This document shows positions 17,683 through 26,468 of a stretch of 64,000 nt of DNA, piece after piece. The stretch is from [Clostridium] clostridioforme AGR2157 (lineage in GTDB: Bacteria; Bacillota; Clostridia; Lachnospirales; Lachnospiraceae), in contig NZ_AUJR01000013.1 of assembly GCF_000424325.1 (NCBI RefSeq), positions 39,903 to 103,902 on the forward strand, given 5' to 3'. The translations under genes and the position numbers were made by a program. Numbering within the stretch: position 1 is the first letter of the stretch; every line of letters starts with the position of its first letter. Below the pieces are notes generated by a model, which ran no database searches, was not told the DNA's origin, and worked only from the letters and a program-made list of their open reading frames with translations.

Positions 17683-19215
17683 CTACAGAAGCGGGGACAG
17701 AAGACGGCTGGACTGCTCCTTAATGCGCATCCACATGTTCCTGTCCTTATACTCCTCCTTTGTGATTTCCCTGCAGTGGGGCAGGTCATTCATAAACGCC
17801 TCTTCCAGCTGGCCGGTGACTTCCTCGTCATAGATGGTGGCATTGACCTCAAAATTCAGTTCAAAACTGCGTATGTCCATATTGGCCGTTCCATAGCAGC
17901 TCACCCTTCCGTCCACCATGATGCCCTTGGAGTGGAGGAACCCATTTTCATACACATAAATCCTGGCGCCATAGTCCAGAAGCTCCCCTGCATAGGAACA
18001 TGTGGCCCAGTACACAAAGGGGTGGTCCGGTTTGCAGGGAATCATCAGCCGCACGTCCACCCCGGAAAGAGCCGCAATCTTAAGACTGGAGAAAATGGCG
18101 TCATCCGGTATGAAATAGGGGGTCTGTATATAGATATGGTGCTTTGCCTTGTGGAACAGCTCCAGGTAATTGTTCCGTATATGAGGCTCCCTGGTGTCCG
18201 GTCCGCTGGTGATAATCTGCATGCAGACCATCTCGCTTACATGGTCCGGGTCCGGCCAGACAGCATGAATCTGGCCGTTCAGCCTGCGTCTGGCATACTC
18301 TGCTTCCTCCCCAAAATACCGTATTTCCTTAAACAGATTCTCACCTGTGACATAGTTCCAGTCCAGGGCAAAACGAATCTGAAGGCTGATGGCTGCCTCT
18401 CCCTTGATTTCCAGGTGGGTATCACGCCAGTAGCCGAACCTGGGGTCCCGGGATATATATTCCCGGCCTATATTAAAGCCCCCCACAAAGCCCGTGGTAC
18501 CGTCCACCACCACGATTTTCCGGTGGTTGCGGTAATTCACCCTCAGGTTAAGCCATCCCAAAAAGGGAGGGAAAAATACTCCCACCTTAATTCCCGCGCG
18601 GCGCATCTGGTCCCACCGCTTCTTTGGCATGAAGCGGCCGCCCATGCCGTCACACAGGATTCTCACCTCCACCCCTTCCCTTACCTTCTCCAGGAGAATG
18701 GGGACAATGGAGTCAAAAAGCTCATCGTTCTTGATGATATAGTACTGTATGTGGATGAACCGATGGGCCTGGCACAGGGCATTTCTCAGGGCCTCGAATT
18801 TGGCCTGGCCGTCCGTGTATATCTGCACCTGGTTGTCCACGGTGAGCACGGAACCCGATGTCTCCAGGTTATAGATAATCAGGCTCTTAAAATCCCTGGA
18901 CATGGAGTCCATCATTTCCTCCGGGATGTCGTCGGAGCGTATGATATCCTCCTGGCTTTTCACCGGCAGGTTCAGCCTGTCGCTGACTTCCTTTACGCGG
19001 AACATCCTGCTCTTCTTCATATCCTGGCCAAAGAGCAGGTAAAAGACGATTCCAAACACAGGGATGAAATACAGGGCCAGAAGCCAGGTCCAGACACTTC
19101 TGGGGTCCCTGCGCTGAAAAAATATGATAATGATTGAAAATGCCAGATTGATATACAGCAGATGGTCCAGCAGCCATCCCCATACCGTCAATACCGTACT
19201 CCAGATTATTTCCAT
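17683..19215 (-). CDS. cls: Cardiolipin synthase
   Basis: 510 residues. Two N-terminal membrane segments form the PLDNc region (about residues 8-60). Two phospholipase D domains follow, each with an HKD motif: NHRKIVVVDGTTGFVGG and LHSKGIMVDGRVSCYG. It joins two phosphatidylglycerol molecules to give cardiolipin and glycerol at the membrane. AGAGAGG precedes the ATG by seven bases. The nearby plsC also serves phospholipid synthesis. Confidence 0.95.
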   Translation of the reverse strand: MEIIWSTVLTVWGWLLDHLLYINLAFSIIIIFFQRRDPRSVWTWLLALYFIPVFGIVFYLLFGQDMKKSRMFRVKEVSDRLNLPVKSQEDIIRSDDIPEEMMDSMSRDFKSLIIYNLETSGSVLTVDNQVQIYTDGQAKFEALRNALCQAHRFIHIQYYIIKNDELFDSIVPILLEKVREGVEVRILCDGMGGRFMPKKRWDQMRRAGIKVGVFFPPFLGWLNLRVNYRNHRKIVVVDGTTGFVGGFNIGREYISRDPRFGYWRDTHLEIKGEAAISLQIRFALDWNYVTGENLFKEIRYFGEEAEYARRRLNGQIHAVWPDPDHVSEMVCMQIITSGPDTREPHIRNNYLELFHKAKHHIYIQTPYFIPDDAIFSSLKIAALSGVDVRLMIPCKPDHPFVYWATCSYAGELLDYGARIYVYENGFLHSKGIMVDGRVSCYGTANMDIRSFELNFEVNATIYDEEVTGQLEEAFMNDLPHCREITKEEYKDRNMWMRIKEQSSRLLSPLL

Positions 19216-19255
19216 TTGACAGCCTCTCTCCTAGTTTGCCTACCCGTTTGCCGTA

Positions 19256-19687
19256 CTAGCCTTCCGTTATATTCCCTTCATAGTCAATGTTCAGTTTCAC
19301 GGTGCTGTGACGGTTCTCATATCCCAGACTGAGCAGGCGGCCGGTACCTAAGTCCACCTCCATGGAGATGATTCTGGCCTCCTTCTGTCCTCCGGATAAA
19401 TAGTCCTTTAACGGCCCGTCGGAATTACTGAGGTCCAGGTTCATGAGCCTGCGTAACTGTGCTCCTTTCAGCTTCCCCTTCTCCCTCTCATCATTCAGAT
19501 AACGCTGTACCGCATCCACGCAAATCAGGGCCTCTGTTTTTGCCGTTGCCTTATGGGCAGCATTAATATAATTCACCATATTAGGCACCGCGATGCACAG
19601 CAGTATGGACAGGATTGCAACCACTGCAATCAGCTCCACCAGGGTAAATGCGGAATTTCCCTTTTTCTTCATGTCCTTTTTCCTCAT
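19256..19687 (-). CDS. Prepilin-like protein, type IV pilus / type II secretion
   Basis: About 143 residues from the ATG at 19687, which has AGGAAG six bases upstream; a longer frame to 19759 adds residues unlike a prepilin leader. The N-terminus is a basic leader, then SAFTLVELIAVVAILSILLC, the class III prepilin signal with Glu5 and a hydrophobic helix. The residue before the cleavage site is Ala instead of the usual Gly. The C-terminal part is a small soluble domain without clear similarity to me. It is the last gene of the pilB operon. Confidence 0.85.
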   Translation of the reverse strand: MRKKDMKKKGNSAFTLVELIAVVAILSILLCIAVPNMVNYINAAHKATAKTEALICVDAVQRYLNDEREKGKLKGAQLRRLMNLDLSNSDGPLKDYLSGGQKEARIISMEVDLGTGRLLSLGYENRHSTVKLNIDYEGNITEG

Positions 19688-19742
19688 CTTACACTTCCTG
19701 TCATATGCCGCCGATAATGGCTCATTGTACCACATATGTGGC

Positions 19743-20099
19743 TTAATTTCCAGACTCAATCTTGCCCTCCCCGGTATCGCCGTAATAATAGGCCTTATAG
19801 ATCTTACCGTTTATCTGGCCTTCCCAGTAGGCGCTGTTATCCTCTTTGTCATAATGGTACTCCTTTGACTCAGACATCTTCATTACGCCCGCATCTATCA
19901 TGTCCTGCTGCGCCTTTCCCAGGGTATAGTTTGACCTGGCATTGGATATGGCTACCTGCTCCGCTGATTTATCCTGGATTCCCCGGTAGGAAGGCACTGC
20001 TAGGGCCACCAGTATTCCCAGTATGGCAATGACACAAATCAGTTCCATCAGCGTAAATCCTTTGGTTCTCTTCTTTCCCTTTTTCATATGTATGTTCAT
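19743..20099 (-). CDS. Prepilin, candidate major pilin
   Basis: About 118 residues. The leader ends KGKKRTKG, then FTLMELICVIAILGILVALA, a textbook prepilin signal with Gly at -1 and Glu at +5. The mature domain is short and ends in a Tyr/Gly-rich segment. I prefer ATG 20099, eight bases after GAGGAG, over the ATG at 20105, which is only two bases from it. Its place directly after pilB and its strong RBS make it the best candidate for the main subunit. Confidence 0.87.
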   Translation of the reverse strand: MNIHMKKGKKRTKGFTLMELICVIAILGILVALAVPSYRGIQDKSAEQVAISNARSNYTLGKAQQDMIDAGVMKMSESKEYHYDKEDNSAYWEGQINGKIYKAYYYGDTGEGKIESGN

Positions 20100-20138
20100 T
20101 ATCATGACTCCTCTTTTCTTTTGTACGATTGCAGCTCC

Positions 20139-21845
20139 CTACTGGACAGAATACAGTATCTTCTCAGCCTCCTCCATGTCTGTCTCCCCGCGGGCAGCCA
20201 TCCTCAGGACATGGTTCCTGATAGGCATGGAGCCTTTCTGTTCCTGATATTCCCGTATGGACAAAAGTGGTTCATTGTCAAGTATCATGGCCTTAATCTG
20301 TTCATCCACATCCATCATCTCATAGACCGCGGTCCTTCTGACATACCCTGTGCCGCCGCAGAGAGGACAGCCCGCAGACCTCCACAGCCTGTCTGGAACA
20401 TCTGCCCTGCGCTCTGCAAATATCCGGCGTTCCCGCCCATCCGGCTCATACGGTTCACGGCAGTTGGGACAGAGCAGCTTCACCAGTCTCTGGGCCACGA
20501 TGCCGGACAGGGAAGCCGCCGCCATATAAGGAGGAACTCCCATATTGCGAAGTCTGTGGATAGTAGAAGCGCAGTCATTGGTATGAAGGGTGGACAGCAC
20601 CAGATGCCCTGTGATGGCTGCCCTTACTCCGATGGCCGCTGTCTCCTCATCCCTCATTTCACCTACCATGATCACGTCCGGGTCCTGCCTTAAGATGGAA
20701 CGCAGGGCAGACGCAAATGTAAGACCGGCTTTGGGATTGACCTGGACCTGTGTAATTCCCTCCATGATTTTCTCTACCGGGTCCTCCACCGTGACTATGT
20801 TGATTTTCTTTTTCACCATACGGTTCAGGGCAGCGTACAGGGTAGTTGTCTTTCCGCTTCCGGTGGGACCTGTCACCAGGACCATGCCGTGAGGCGCCTT
20901 AAGGATATGTTCAAATACCGTTCTCTGTTCTTCCTCCATTCCCAGACGCCTGATATCCATCAGCGAATTATCCCTGTCATTTCTCAGCAGTCTGAGCACT
21001 GCCTTCTCGCCGTAGATGGAGGGCAGTGTGGAGATTCTCAGGTCCGTGGACACCTCGCCCCGCTCATAATGGTATTTTCCATCCTGGGGAAGACGTTTCT
21101 CAGCTATGTCCATGCCTGCCATCAGCTTAAGCCTGGTTATCATGGGACGGTGATATTCCATTTTAAGTGTAGTATGGACAATCAGGTCCCCATTGATTCT
21201 GATGCGGATGACCAGGTCTTTCCTTCCCGGCTCCACATGAATATCACTGGCATTTTTATGGAAGGCATCCTCGATGACCGCGTTGACCATGCGCACCACA
21301 GGAGCGCTTTCCACCCGCTCCATGAAGGACAGCTTTGAACCAGATCCTTCCGGTGCCGTACCCGGCGTCTCCATTGGGAAATATGCATTCTCTCCGTATA
21401 CTTGCTCCGGCGCATATCCATAGGCTTTTCTGAGCGCCTTCCTCAGCTCCTTCTCCGGTGCTAGCACAGCCCTGACCTCCTTGCCGGACAGGGTGGCCAC
21501 CTCATCCAGCACATCGGGAGACACCGGATAGGCTGCTGCCACCAAAAGACATTCCTCCTCAAATCTCATGGGAAGAATCCGGTTCCTCATGGCAAAGGAC
21601 GGCTCAATCACGGCGGCTGCCTTGCGGTCAGCCCTGAGAGGGCCGGAAGGCGCCACCTCCATATGGTCCCTGACAGCTGCACAGGTCAGAAGGGCTGCCT
21701 CAGTAACATAACCGAATTCTGTCAGTATTTCCTCAATGGAGCGTTCCGGCCTTCCCTCCTTAAGACGCATGACGCGGTCCATCTGTCTCCGGGTCAGATA
21801 TCCCCTGTCAATCAGCAGGTTTTCTATGGGTATTTTATCTGGCAC
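20139..21845 (-). CDS. pilB: Pilus assembly / type II secretion ATPase (PilB/GspE)
   Basis: 568 residues. The N-terminal MshEN-like domain covers about 1-150. The ATPase core has Walker A GPTGSGKTTTLYA (near residue 324), an Asp box, Walker B (DPDVIMVGEMRDEETA) and a His box (GHLVLSTLHTND). A zinc-binding pair, CPNC and CPLC, near the end is typical of extension ATPases and absent in PilT. It would power pilin polymerisation from the cytoplasm. It starts 72 bp from the divergent pilD. Confidence 0.95.
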   Translation of the reverse strand: MPDKIPIENLLIDRGYLTRRQMDRVMRLKEGRPERSIEEILTEFGYVTEAALLTCAAVRDHMEVAPSGPLRADRKAAAVIEPSFAMRNRILPMRFEEECLLVAAAYPVSPDVLDEVATLSGKEVRAVLAPEKELRKALRKAYGYAPEQVYGENAYFPMETPGTAPEGSGSKLSFMERVESAPVVRMVNAVIEDAFHKNASDIHVEPGRKDLVIRIRINGDLIVHTTLKMEYHRPMITRLKLMAGMDIAEKRLPQDGKYHYERGEVSTDLRISTLPSIYGEKAVLRLLRNDRDNSLMDIRRLGMEEEQRTVFEHILKAPHGMVLVTGPTGSGKTTTLYAALNRMVKKKINIVTVEDPVEKIMEGITQVQVNPKAGLTFASALRSILRQDPDVIMVGEMRDEETAAIGVRAAITGHLVLSTLHTNDCASTIHRLRNMGVPPYMAAASLSGIVAQRLVKLLCPNCREPYEPDGRERRIFAERRADVPDRLWRSAGCPLCGGTGYVRRTAVYEMMDVDEQIKAMILDNEPLLSIREYQEQKGSMPIRNHVLRMAARGETDMEEAEKILYSVQ

Positions 21846-21847
21846 TA

Positions 21848-21877
21848 TTGTCTCCTCTCCCTTCCATATGGTATACT
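21848..21877 (+). promoter_or_regulatory. Predicted promoter of pilD
   Basis: TTGTCT (21848-21853), 18 bp and TATACT (21872-21877) lie 40 bp before the pilD start, in the 72-bp gap shared with the divergent pilB. The -35 is weak. Confidence 0.4.
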
Positions 21878-21917
21878 TTCGCCAGACAGCAGATTGTGAT
21901 GGAAGCGAGGTAATACC

Positions 21918-22673
21918 ATGGTTTTTATCTATTTTGTATTTTACGGACTGTCAGGCGCAGTGACAGGCAGCTTTCTGAATGTCTGTATCCTGCGCATACC
22001 TGAAAACCAAAATTTCGTGACCGGGCGTTCCCACTGTCCTGCCTGCGGACATGTGCTGGCTTTTTACGATATGGTTCCCGTTCTGTCCTGGCTATTCCTA
22101 AAGGGCCGGTGCCGGTATTGCAGGGCACCTGTTTCCATGCAGTATCCGGCTGTGGAGCTTCTCACTGCATCTTCCTTCATCCTATGCCTCCTGTCAAAAG
22201 GGCCAGGTATGGGTTCAGCCCTTATGTGCATGTTTTCCGGTATTCTCATTACAGCTGCATTTATAGACGCACGGCACATGTATATACCTGACGGCATCCA
22301 TATCCTGATTCTGCTGCTGTCCTGTATCTCACTGGCAGCCGGATCCGGCCCCTCCCTTATTAACCGGCTGAGCGGTTCCCTCCTCACAGGCGGTTTCCTG
22401 GCTCTTGTAAATCTGCTTAGCCGGGGAGGCGTTGGCTGGGGTGACGTGAAGCTCTTTGCTGCCAGCGGTCTGCTGATGGGCGCCGCCCCTGCCATGACAG
22501 CCCTTCTGATGGGCTATGTCACAGCAGGACTTTGGTATGCAGTTCCCCTTGTGCGGGGAAGGATTGGCCGAAAGACACAGATACCCATGGCCCCGTTTTT
22601 TGCAGTGTCCCTGATGATATGCGGTCTTTGGTTCCGCCAGCTGTTCCTGTGGTATCTGGGCTTATTCCGGTAA
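21918..22673 (+). CDS. pilD: Prepilin peptidase / N-methyltransferase (A24 family)
   Basis: 251 residues and about seven to eight membrane segments. It has the N-terminal zinc cysteines (CPACGH and CRYCRAP) and both catalytic aspartates: the first in FIDARHMYIPDGI, the second in the GxGD motif GWGDVKLFAA. It cleaves and methylates prepilins such as those encoded on both sides. It is the only plus-strand gene of the pilus locus, wedged between the two minus-strand gene runs. It starts divergently from pilB and ends 27 bp from the convergent PilX-like gene. GAGG precedes the ATG by seven bases. Confidence 0.95.
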   Translation: MVFIYFVFYGLSGAVTGSFLNVCILRIPENQNFVTGRSHCPACGHVLAFYDMVPVLSWLFLKGRCRYCRAPVSMQYPAVELLTASSFILCLLSKGPGMGSALMCMFSGILITAAFIDARHMYIPDGIHILILLLSCISLAAGSGPSLINRLSGSLLTGGFLALVNLLSRGGVGWGDVKLFAASGLLMGAAPAMTALLMGYVTAGLWYAVPLVRGRIGRKTQIPMAPFFAVSLMICGLWFRQLFLWYLGLFR

Positions 22674-22700
22674 GGGATGACGCCCTTCTATTTCTCATGG

Positions 22701-23492
22701 TCAGCCGCCCTCATAATAGCGGTATACGCCGTTTCCGTTCAGATAAACTTTCACTTCCGGGCCGTCCCCTCCGCCGGATCGGTACGGTCTGCGAATAACC
22801 ATCACCGATCCGTCCCGGTCATCAAATACAATGTCCGCCATCATGGAAAAGCTATAACCGCTGCTTTCCACCCTGGTGTGGACCGTGGCCAGAGATTTAA
22901 GGGGATGCGCTGTCAAAGTTATGTCAATCGTTGTGGAGCTGTCTGCCGCGGTGTCATCTGTCGTGAAACCGTCTGCCGCGGGGTCATCCGCTGCGGAATC
23001 ATCCATTACACCGGAATCCCCGTAAGCTCCCTTTCCACGGACCACATATTTCTTGTTTCCAAGTGCATGGTACAGATACCGTTCCCAGCGAATTTCTTCC
23101 TCTGTGGCCATATCTTCCTCCGAATCAGATTCTTCTGCCTTAAGCCCCCTTTCTTTCCCTTCCTCTGTCTCTGCATCTTCTTCGTCCATCATTGCGTCAA
23201 ATTCTTCCCTTAACCTGTCGCAGTCCTCCTGAAAACTCTGCCAGATCAGGTTCATGGCCGGGGACTCCCCACTGCTTACTGCCTCGCAGAATGAACGGTG
23301 AATGGTCTTGGCGGAGAGCTGGGCCTCCATATAGCGCCTTCTGCTCAGGGCAGCTTTCATATTGTACCGGGAAATAGCCATATAACCGCCGGACAGCACA
23401 GCCAAAAGCGTCATGAGCAGGACCACATACATCAGGCTGCTTCCACGGGTATTCCCATTATTTTCTCTTTCTGTTCTTCCCCTGTTCATCAT
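22701..23492 (-). CDS. PilX-like single-pass membrane protein of the pilus locus
   Basis: About 263 residues from ATG 23492, whose ATGA overlaps the stop of the previous gene; a TTG five codons upstream is less likely. A basic N-terminus precedes GSSLMYVVLLMTLLAVLSGG, a prepilin-like helix without Glu5, as in PilX/GspK-type proteins. Next come an acidic stretch and a low-complexity Asp/Ala/Thr segment (DDPAADGFTTDDTAAD) at about residues 170-200, then a short conserved-looking end. Its location suggests a minor pilus-tip component; sequence alone does not prove it. Confidence 0.65.
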   Translation of the reverse strand: MMNRGRTERENNGNTRGSSLMYVVLLMTLLAVLSGGYMAISRYNMKAALSRRRYMEAQLSAKTIHRSFCEAVSSGESPAMNLIWQSFQEDCDRLREEFDAMMDEEDAETEEGKERGLKAEESDSEEDMATEEEIRWERYLYHALGNKKYVVRGKGAYGDSGVMDDSAADDPAADGFTTDDTAADSSTTIDITLTAHPLKSLATVHTRVESSGYSFSMMADIVFDDRDGSVMVIRRPYRSGGGDGPEVKVYLNGNGVYRYYEGG

Positions 23493-24022
23493 GTCCTGCC
23501 TTCCCAATCCATGGTATAACCATACATGGAACCGATGACCGCCTCCTGCTCATATATAACATCCCCGTCCTTCTTCACCTTTATGCTCACTTTGGCCCTG
23601 GTATTCTTAGTTCCGCTAAAATCCAGCTCTAATTCCATACCGCCCATTTTTGTCACATCCAGCTCCTCTGCGGAGATACTCGGCCAGTCCTCCACCGGCG
23701 GCAGTTCTTCATAATATGACTCGCCCTCCTCCAGGTCCGGAATCTCCTGTCTGTTCCTTACATAGTAAGATATCACGCCTGTATCCCGGGAATCGCAGAA
23801 AAATACATAGCCGTACCTCAGCTTTTCCTCCAGACCACGATAGGCCTCGCTGCACATTGCCTTTGCCTGGGAAATCCGGTCCCAATCGTAATACAGCTTC
23901 ATCTGCGGATGGATGAAACCGGAAATAAATACAGCCAGGACAGCAGCAGTGAACAGTGCCGCCACTGTCTCAATCAATGTAAATCCGCTGTTTTTCTTCC
24001 CTGTCCTGCTTCCTTTCGCCAT
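23489..24022 (-). CDS. Minor prepilin-like protein
   Basis: 177 residues. The leader KGSRTGKKNSG is followed by FTLIETVAALFTAAVLAVFI, a prepilin signal with Glu5. The soluble part starts HPQMKLYYDWDRISQAKAMC and resembles GspJ/PilW-like minor pilins in size and layout. Its stop overlaps the next start (ATGA), so translation is probably coupled. A GGGGAG sits three bases ahead of the ATG. Confidence 0.8.
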   Translation of the reverse strand: MAKGSRTGKKNSGFTLIETVAALFTAAVLAVFISGFIHPQMKLYYDWDRISQAKAMCSEAYRGLEEKLRYGYVFFCDSRDTGVISYYVRNRQEIPDLEEGESYYEELPPVEDWPSISAEELDVTKMGGMELELDFSGTKNTRAKVSIKVKKDGDVIYEQEAVIGSMYGYTMDWEGRT

Positions 24023-24035
24023 ATACTCCCCGCCT

Positions 24036-24395
24036 TTATCTGTGCCTGTAAAATGTCATATGGTTGCCTGTATCCTCCCCCGATTCGGTGATTTCATATT
24101 GTTCAAATATTTCCCGGACCTGGTTATCACCATACCTCCCGGCATTCCGGCCTCTTTCCTCCAGGCTGAACTCCACCGCAATGGTCTCTCCGGTAGGGTC
24201 GCCCTCTCCTTCGCCGGCCCGGGCGCTGAGGCTATAATTAGACTGTTCCAGCCTCTGCTCCCTGGACAGCTGGCCGGCATTCGCAGCCGTCATCATCAGA
24301 AACCCTGTACAGACAACTGCCAGGAGGGCAGTTGACACCACAACCTCAATCAGAGAGAAACCTCCCCTGGATGACCTGCTATCCGATTTCTTCAT
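24036..24395 (-). CDS. Minor prepilin-like protein (short)
   Basis: 119 residues. The leader MKKSDSRSSRGG is followed by FSLIEVVVSTALLAVVCTGF, with Glu5. The soluble domain is small and charged and may be a PilV/GspI-like minor pilin. The start overlaps the end of the PilO-like gene by 17 bp, and GGAGG lies ten bases upstream. Confidence 0.78.
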   Translation of the reverse strand: MKKSDSRSSRGGFSLIEVVVSTALLAVVCTGFLMMTAANAGQLSREQRLEQSNYSLSARAGEGEGDPTGETIAVEFSLEERGRNAGRYGDNQVREIFEQYEITESGEDTGNHMTFYRHR

Positions 24396-25014
24396 AATAA
24401 TATCTGACCTCCACGATTCCTTTCATTCCCTGATACGTTTCCTGTCCGTCCTCTCCGCTCTCATACACAGCTTCCACATCCATAAAGCTTACCAGAACAC
24501 TTTTCTGTTCCTTGTATATTTCATCTGAAAATGTCATCACACCCTTTGCGTCCGGACATTCTATTTCCATGGTAATGACTGATTCCTTTACCGTCCCGCC
24601 GGCCGGCCCGTTTTCCGGGGCTTCCTTCCCGACGTCCTCCGGGTCATCCACCTCCGTGTCATAGGGAAATTCTGCCACAACAGCCTCGCCTATACTCATA
24701 CGGCATATGCTAACCCCTGCCCTGGCTGCCATGGCCTGCAGGCTTCTGTCCATGAATGTGTCATCAATATCCCGGTAGAAGAAATCCTCTTTATTCCTTA
24801 AACTTTCCCACTCCTTTAACTTCTGCTCCAGCTCCTCATAGTGGCTCAGGTAAAATTCCATTCCCTCCATTTCCTGCTTCCCACTTTCCATCAGTTCCCT
24901 GGACTTCCGGTATCCGGCGCGGCACGGCCAGATAAATACTTCCAACGCCACAGCCCAGATGATGATGGTGAACAATACGCCTATGAGAAACCGCTCCCTG
25001 CTACTGAGCTTCAT
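24379..25014 (-). CDS. pilO: PilO-like inner-membrane alignment protein
   Basis: About 211 residues from ATG 25014, behind AGGAGG; an upstream ATG at 25053 would extend further into the previous gene. A short cytoplasmic start (MKLSSRERFLIG) precedes one membrane segment (VLFTIIIWAVALEVFIW), then a coiled coil (about residues 35-75) and a periplasm-type domain. This layout, and its place after the PilM/PilN gene, match PilO. No motif proves it. Confidence 0.68.
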   Translation of the reverse strand: MKLSSRERFLIGVLFTIIIWAVALEVFIWPCRAGYRKSRELMESGKQEMEGMEFYLSHYEELEQKLKEWESLRNKEDFFYRDIDDTFMDRSLQAMAARAGVSICRMSIGEAVVAEFPYDTEVDDPEDVGKEAPENGPAGGTVKESVITMEIECPDAKGVMTFSDEIYKEQKSVLVSFMDVEAVYESGEDGQETYQGMKGIVEVRYYYEEIG

Positions 25015-26458
25015 CCTGTCCTCCTGTTCCCAGAGTTCCGTAAACAGTCGCATATACCCGATCCGTCTCCCTGTCCTCTGCCCTCTTTTCCCACAGGCTG
25101 TGTCCTACCTGCCTGAAAACCCCTGAATGTTCCACCCGCTTAATATAGGCCGGTACATCCTCAGAGCGCTCCATGGACACCACCATCTGAAGGCAAGGCC
25201 CCTTACCGTCAAAGGAAATGGATTCAATCCTCATATCCGGATCCATGGCCTCAGTAAATGCCCTGAATCCATCCATGCCCAGCAGATTCTTCCCGGCTAA
25301 CAGCGCCTTCGCTGCCCGGGTCTTCTCCCAGGCATCCGACATTTCACCTATTCTTTCTTCCATCTGCATGGATTCACGGACACGGGTCTTGCACTCCGGT
25401 CCTTCCATCGCATACTCTGTCCGGGCCAGTTCTTTCCCTGCCGCATGGTTCAGATAGGCAGCGTGAAGGGACAGGCCTGCGGCAGCCAATCCGTTGGCAA
25501 GCAGGAACAAGGCCCAGCCCCTGGTCATAAACGGCCCGTGGCCCAGGAGGGAGTTCTCCCCATCCCCATATCCCAGTTTCTCCAGTTCCAGCGCCTTTCT
25601 CTTTCCCTCCAGGGAACCGGCCACACAAACTGCCAGACATATGGCGTCCACTGGTTCCGGCATCCTGACACAGCAGGGGATCTTGAACCTTTCGGACATA
25701 TATTCCGCTGCCGCCTCCGCATCAGGAATACAGGAGGTCATGATGACCATACAATCCGGGACAGGTATGTCTGCCGCTGCGGCGCAGTCCTGTATCAGTC
25801 CTTCCACCTGCTCCGCCATCTCTTCACAGAGCATGTCCAATGCTCCCTCCCGCAAAAAACAGCCGGCCTTCAGGCCTGTCATGCGGCATGCCAGGCAATG
25901 TCCGCCTGACAGCACATAAAAGCCCATGCTGCCCTGGCTCACATCCAACAGAAGAACCCGTTCTTCCCGCCAGAGTTCCCTGGCCATAAGCGCCATACAG
26001 TCAGGCAGGACCAGGACACGGCCGCATATCATTTTCCCGTCCTCCAGTGCTTTCTTATACGCATCCAGACTGCGCTGTTCCATATAGTAAGCGGTAACAG
26101 CAGCCATTGTCCTGCCGGTTTTCGCCCTCAGATCCAGGGCCACCGCATGGTTCCCAAAGCCTGCGTCCAGCAGGGACATTTCATTGACTGCCATCCTTTT
26201 CATGGCGTTCTTTCCTGCCTTTGGAATGGTGCAGCTCTTCATCTTCACATCCCGTCCAACTATCAGATTGACCCGCTTTCCCTCCATGCCGTGTTTTTCA
26301 GCCAGACGCGTCAGGGCCGATGCCACATCAGGCACCGGCTCCACGAATTCCCAATCCACTATTTCAAGGCGGCGGTGGCTGCCGCAACCCGGACACCGTT
26401 TAAACCTGCCGCGGACATACCATATCCTGTCCTCTTCCAAACATATGTAATATTTCAT
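25001..26458 (-). CDS. PilM-PilN fusion protein
   Basis: 485 residues. Residues 1 to about 300 look like an actin-fold PilM domain (VNLIVGRDVKMKSCTIPKAG, VLLLDVSQGSMGFYVLSGG). A membrane segment follows (about 308-326, WALFLLANGLAAAGLSLHA), then a coiled coil and a soluble end with FDGKGPCLQMVVSMERSEDV, as in PilN. In most type IV pilus systems PilM is cytoplasmic and binds the N-terminal tail of the separate membrane protein PilN; here both are one chain. A CPGC pair near residue 23 is unusual. Assignment rests on layout and operon position between pilC and pilO. Confidence 0.7.
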   Translation of the reverse strand: MKYYICLEEDRIWYVRGRFKRCPGCGSHRRLEIVDWEFVEPVPDVASALTRLAEKHGMEGKRVNLIVGRDVKMKSCTIPKAGKNAMKRMAVNEMSLLDAGFGNHAVALDLRAKTGRTMAAVTAYYMEQRSLDAYKKALEDGKMICGRVLVLPDCMALMARELWREERVLLLDVSQGSMGFYVLSGGHCLACRMTGLKAGCFLREGALDMLCEEMAEQVEGLIQDCAAAADIPVPDCMVIMTSCIPDAEAAAEYMSERFKIPCCVRMPEPVDAICLAVCVAGSLEGKRKALELEKLGYGDGENSLLGHGPFMTRGWALFLLANGLAAAGLSLHAAYLNHAAGKELARTEYAMEGPECKTRVRESMQMEERIGEMSDAWEKTRAAKALLAGKNLLGMDGFRAFTEAMDPDMRIESISFDGKGPCLQMVVSMERSEDVPAYIKRVEHSGVFRQVGHSLWEKRAEDRETDRVYATVYGTLGTGGQDEAQ

Positions 26459-26468
26459 TTTTTACCTC

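Noticed and set aside
17776..19137. 453-codon open frame antisense to cardiolipin synthase
   Set aside because: Shadow of a gene with clear HKD motifs.
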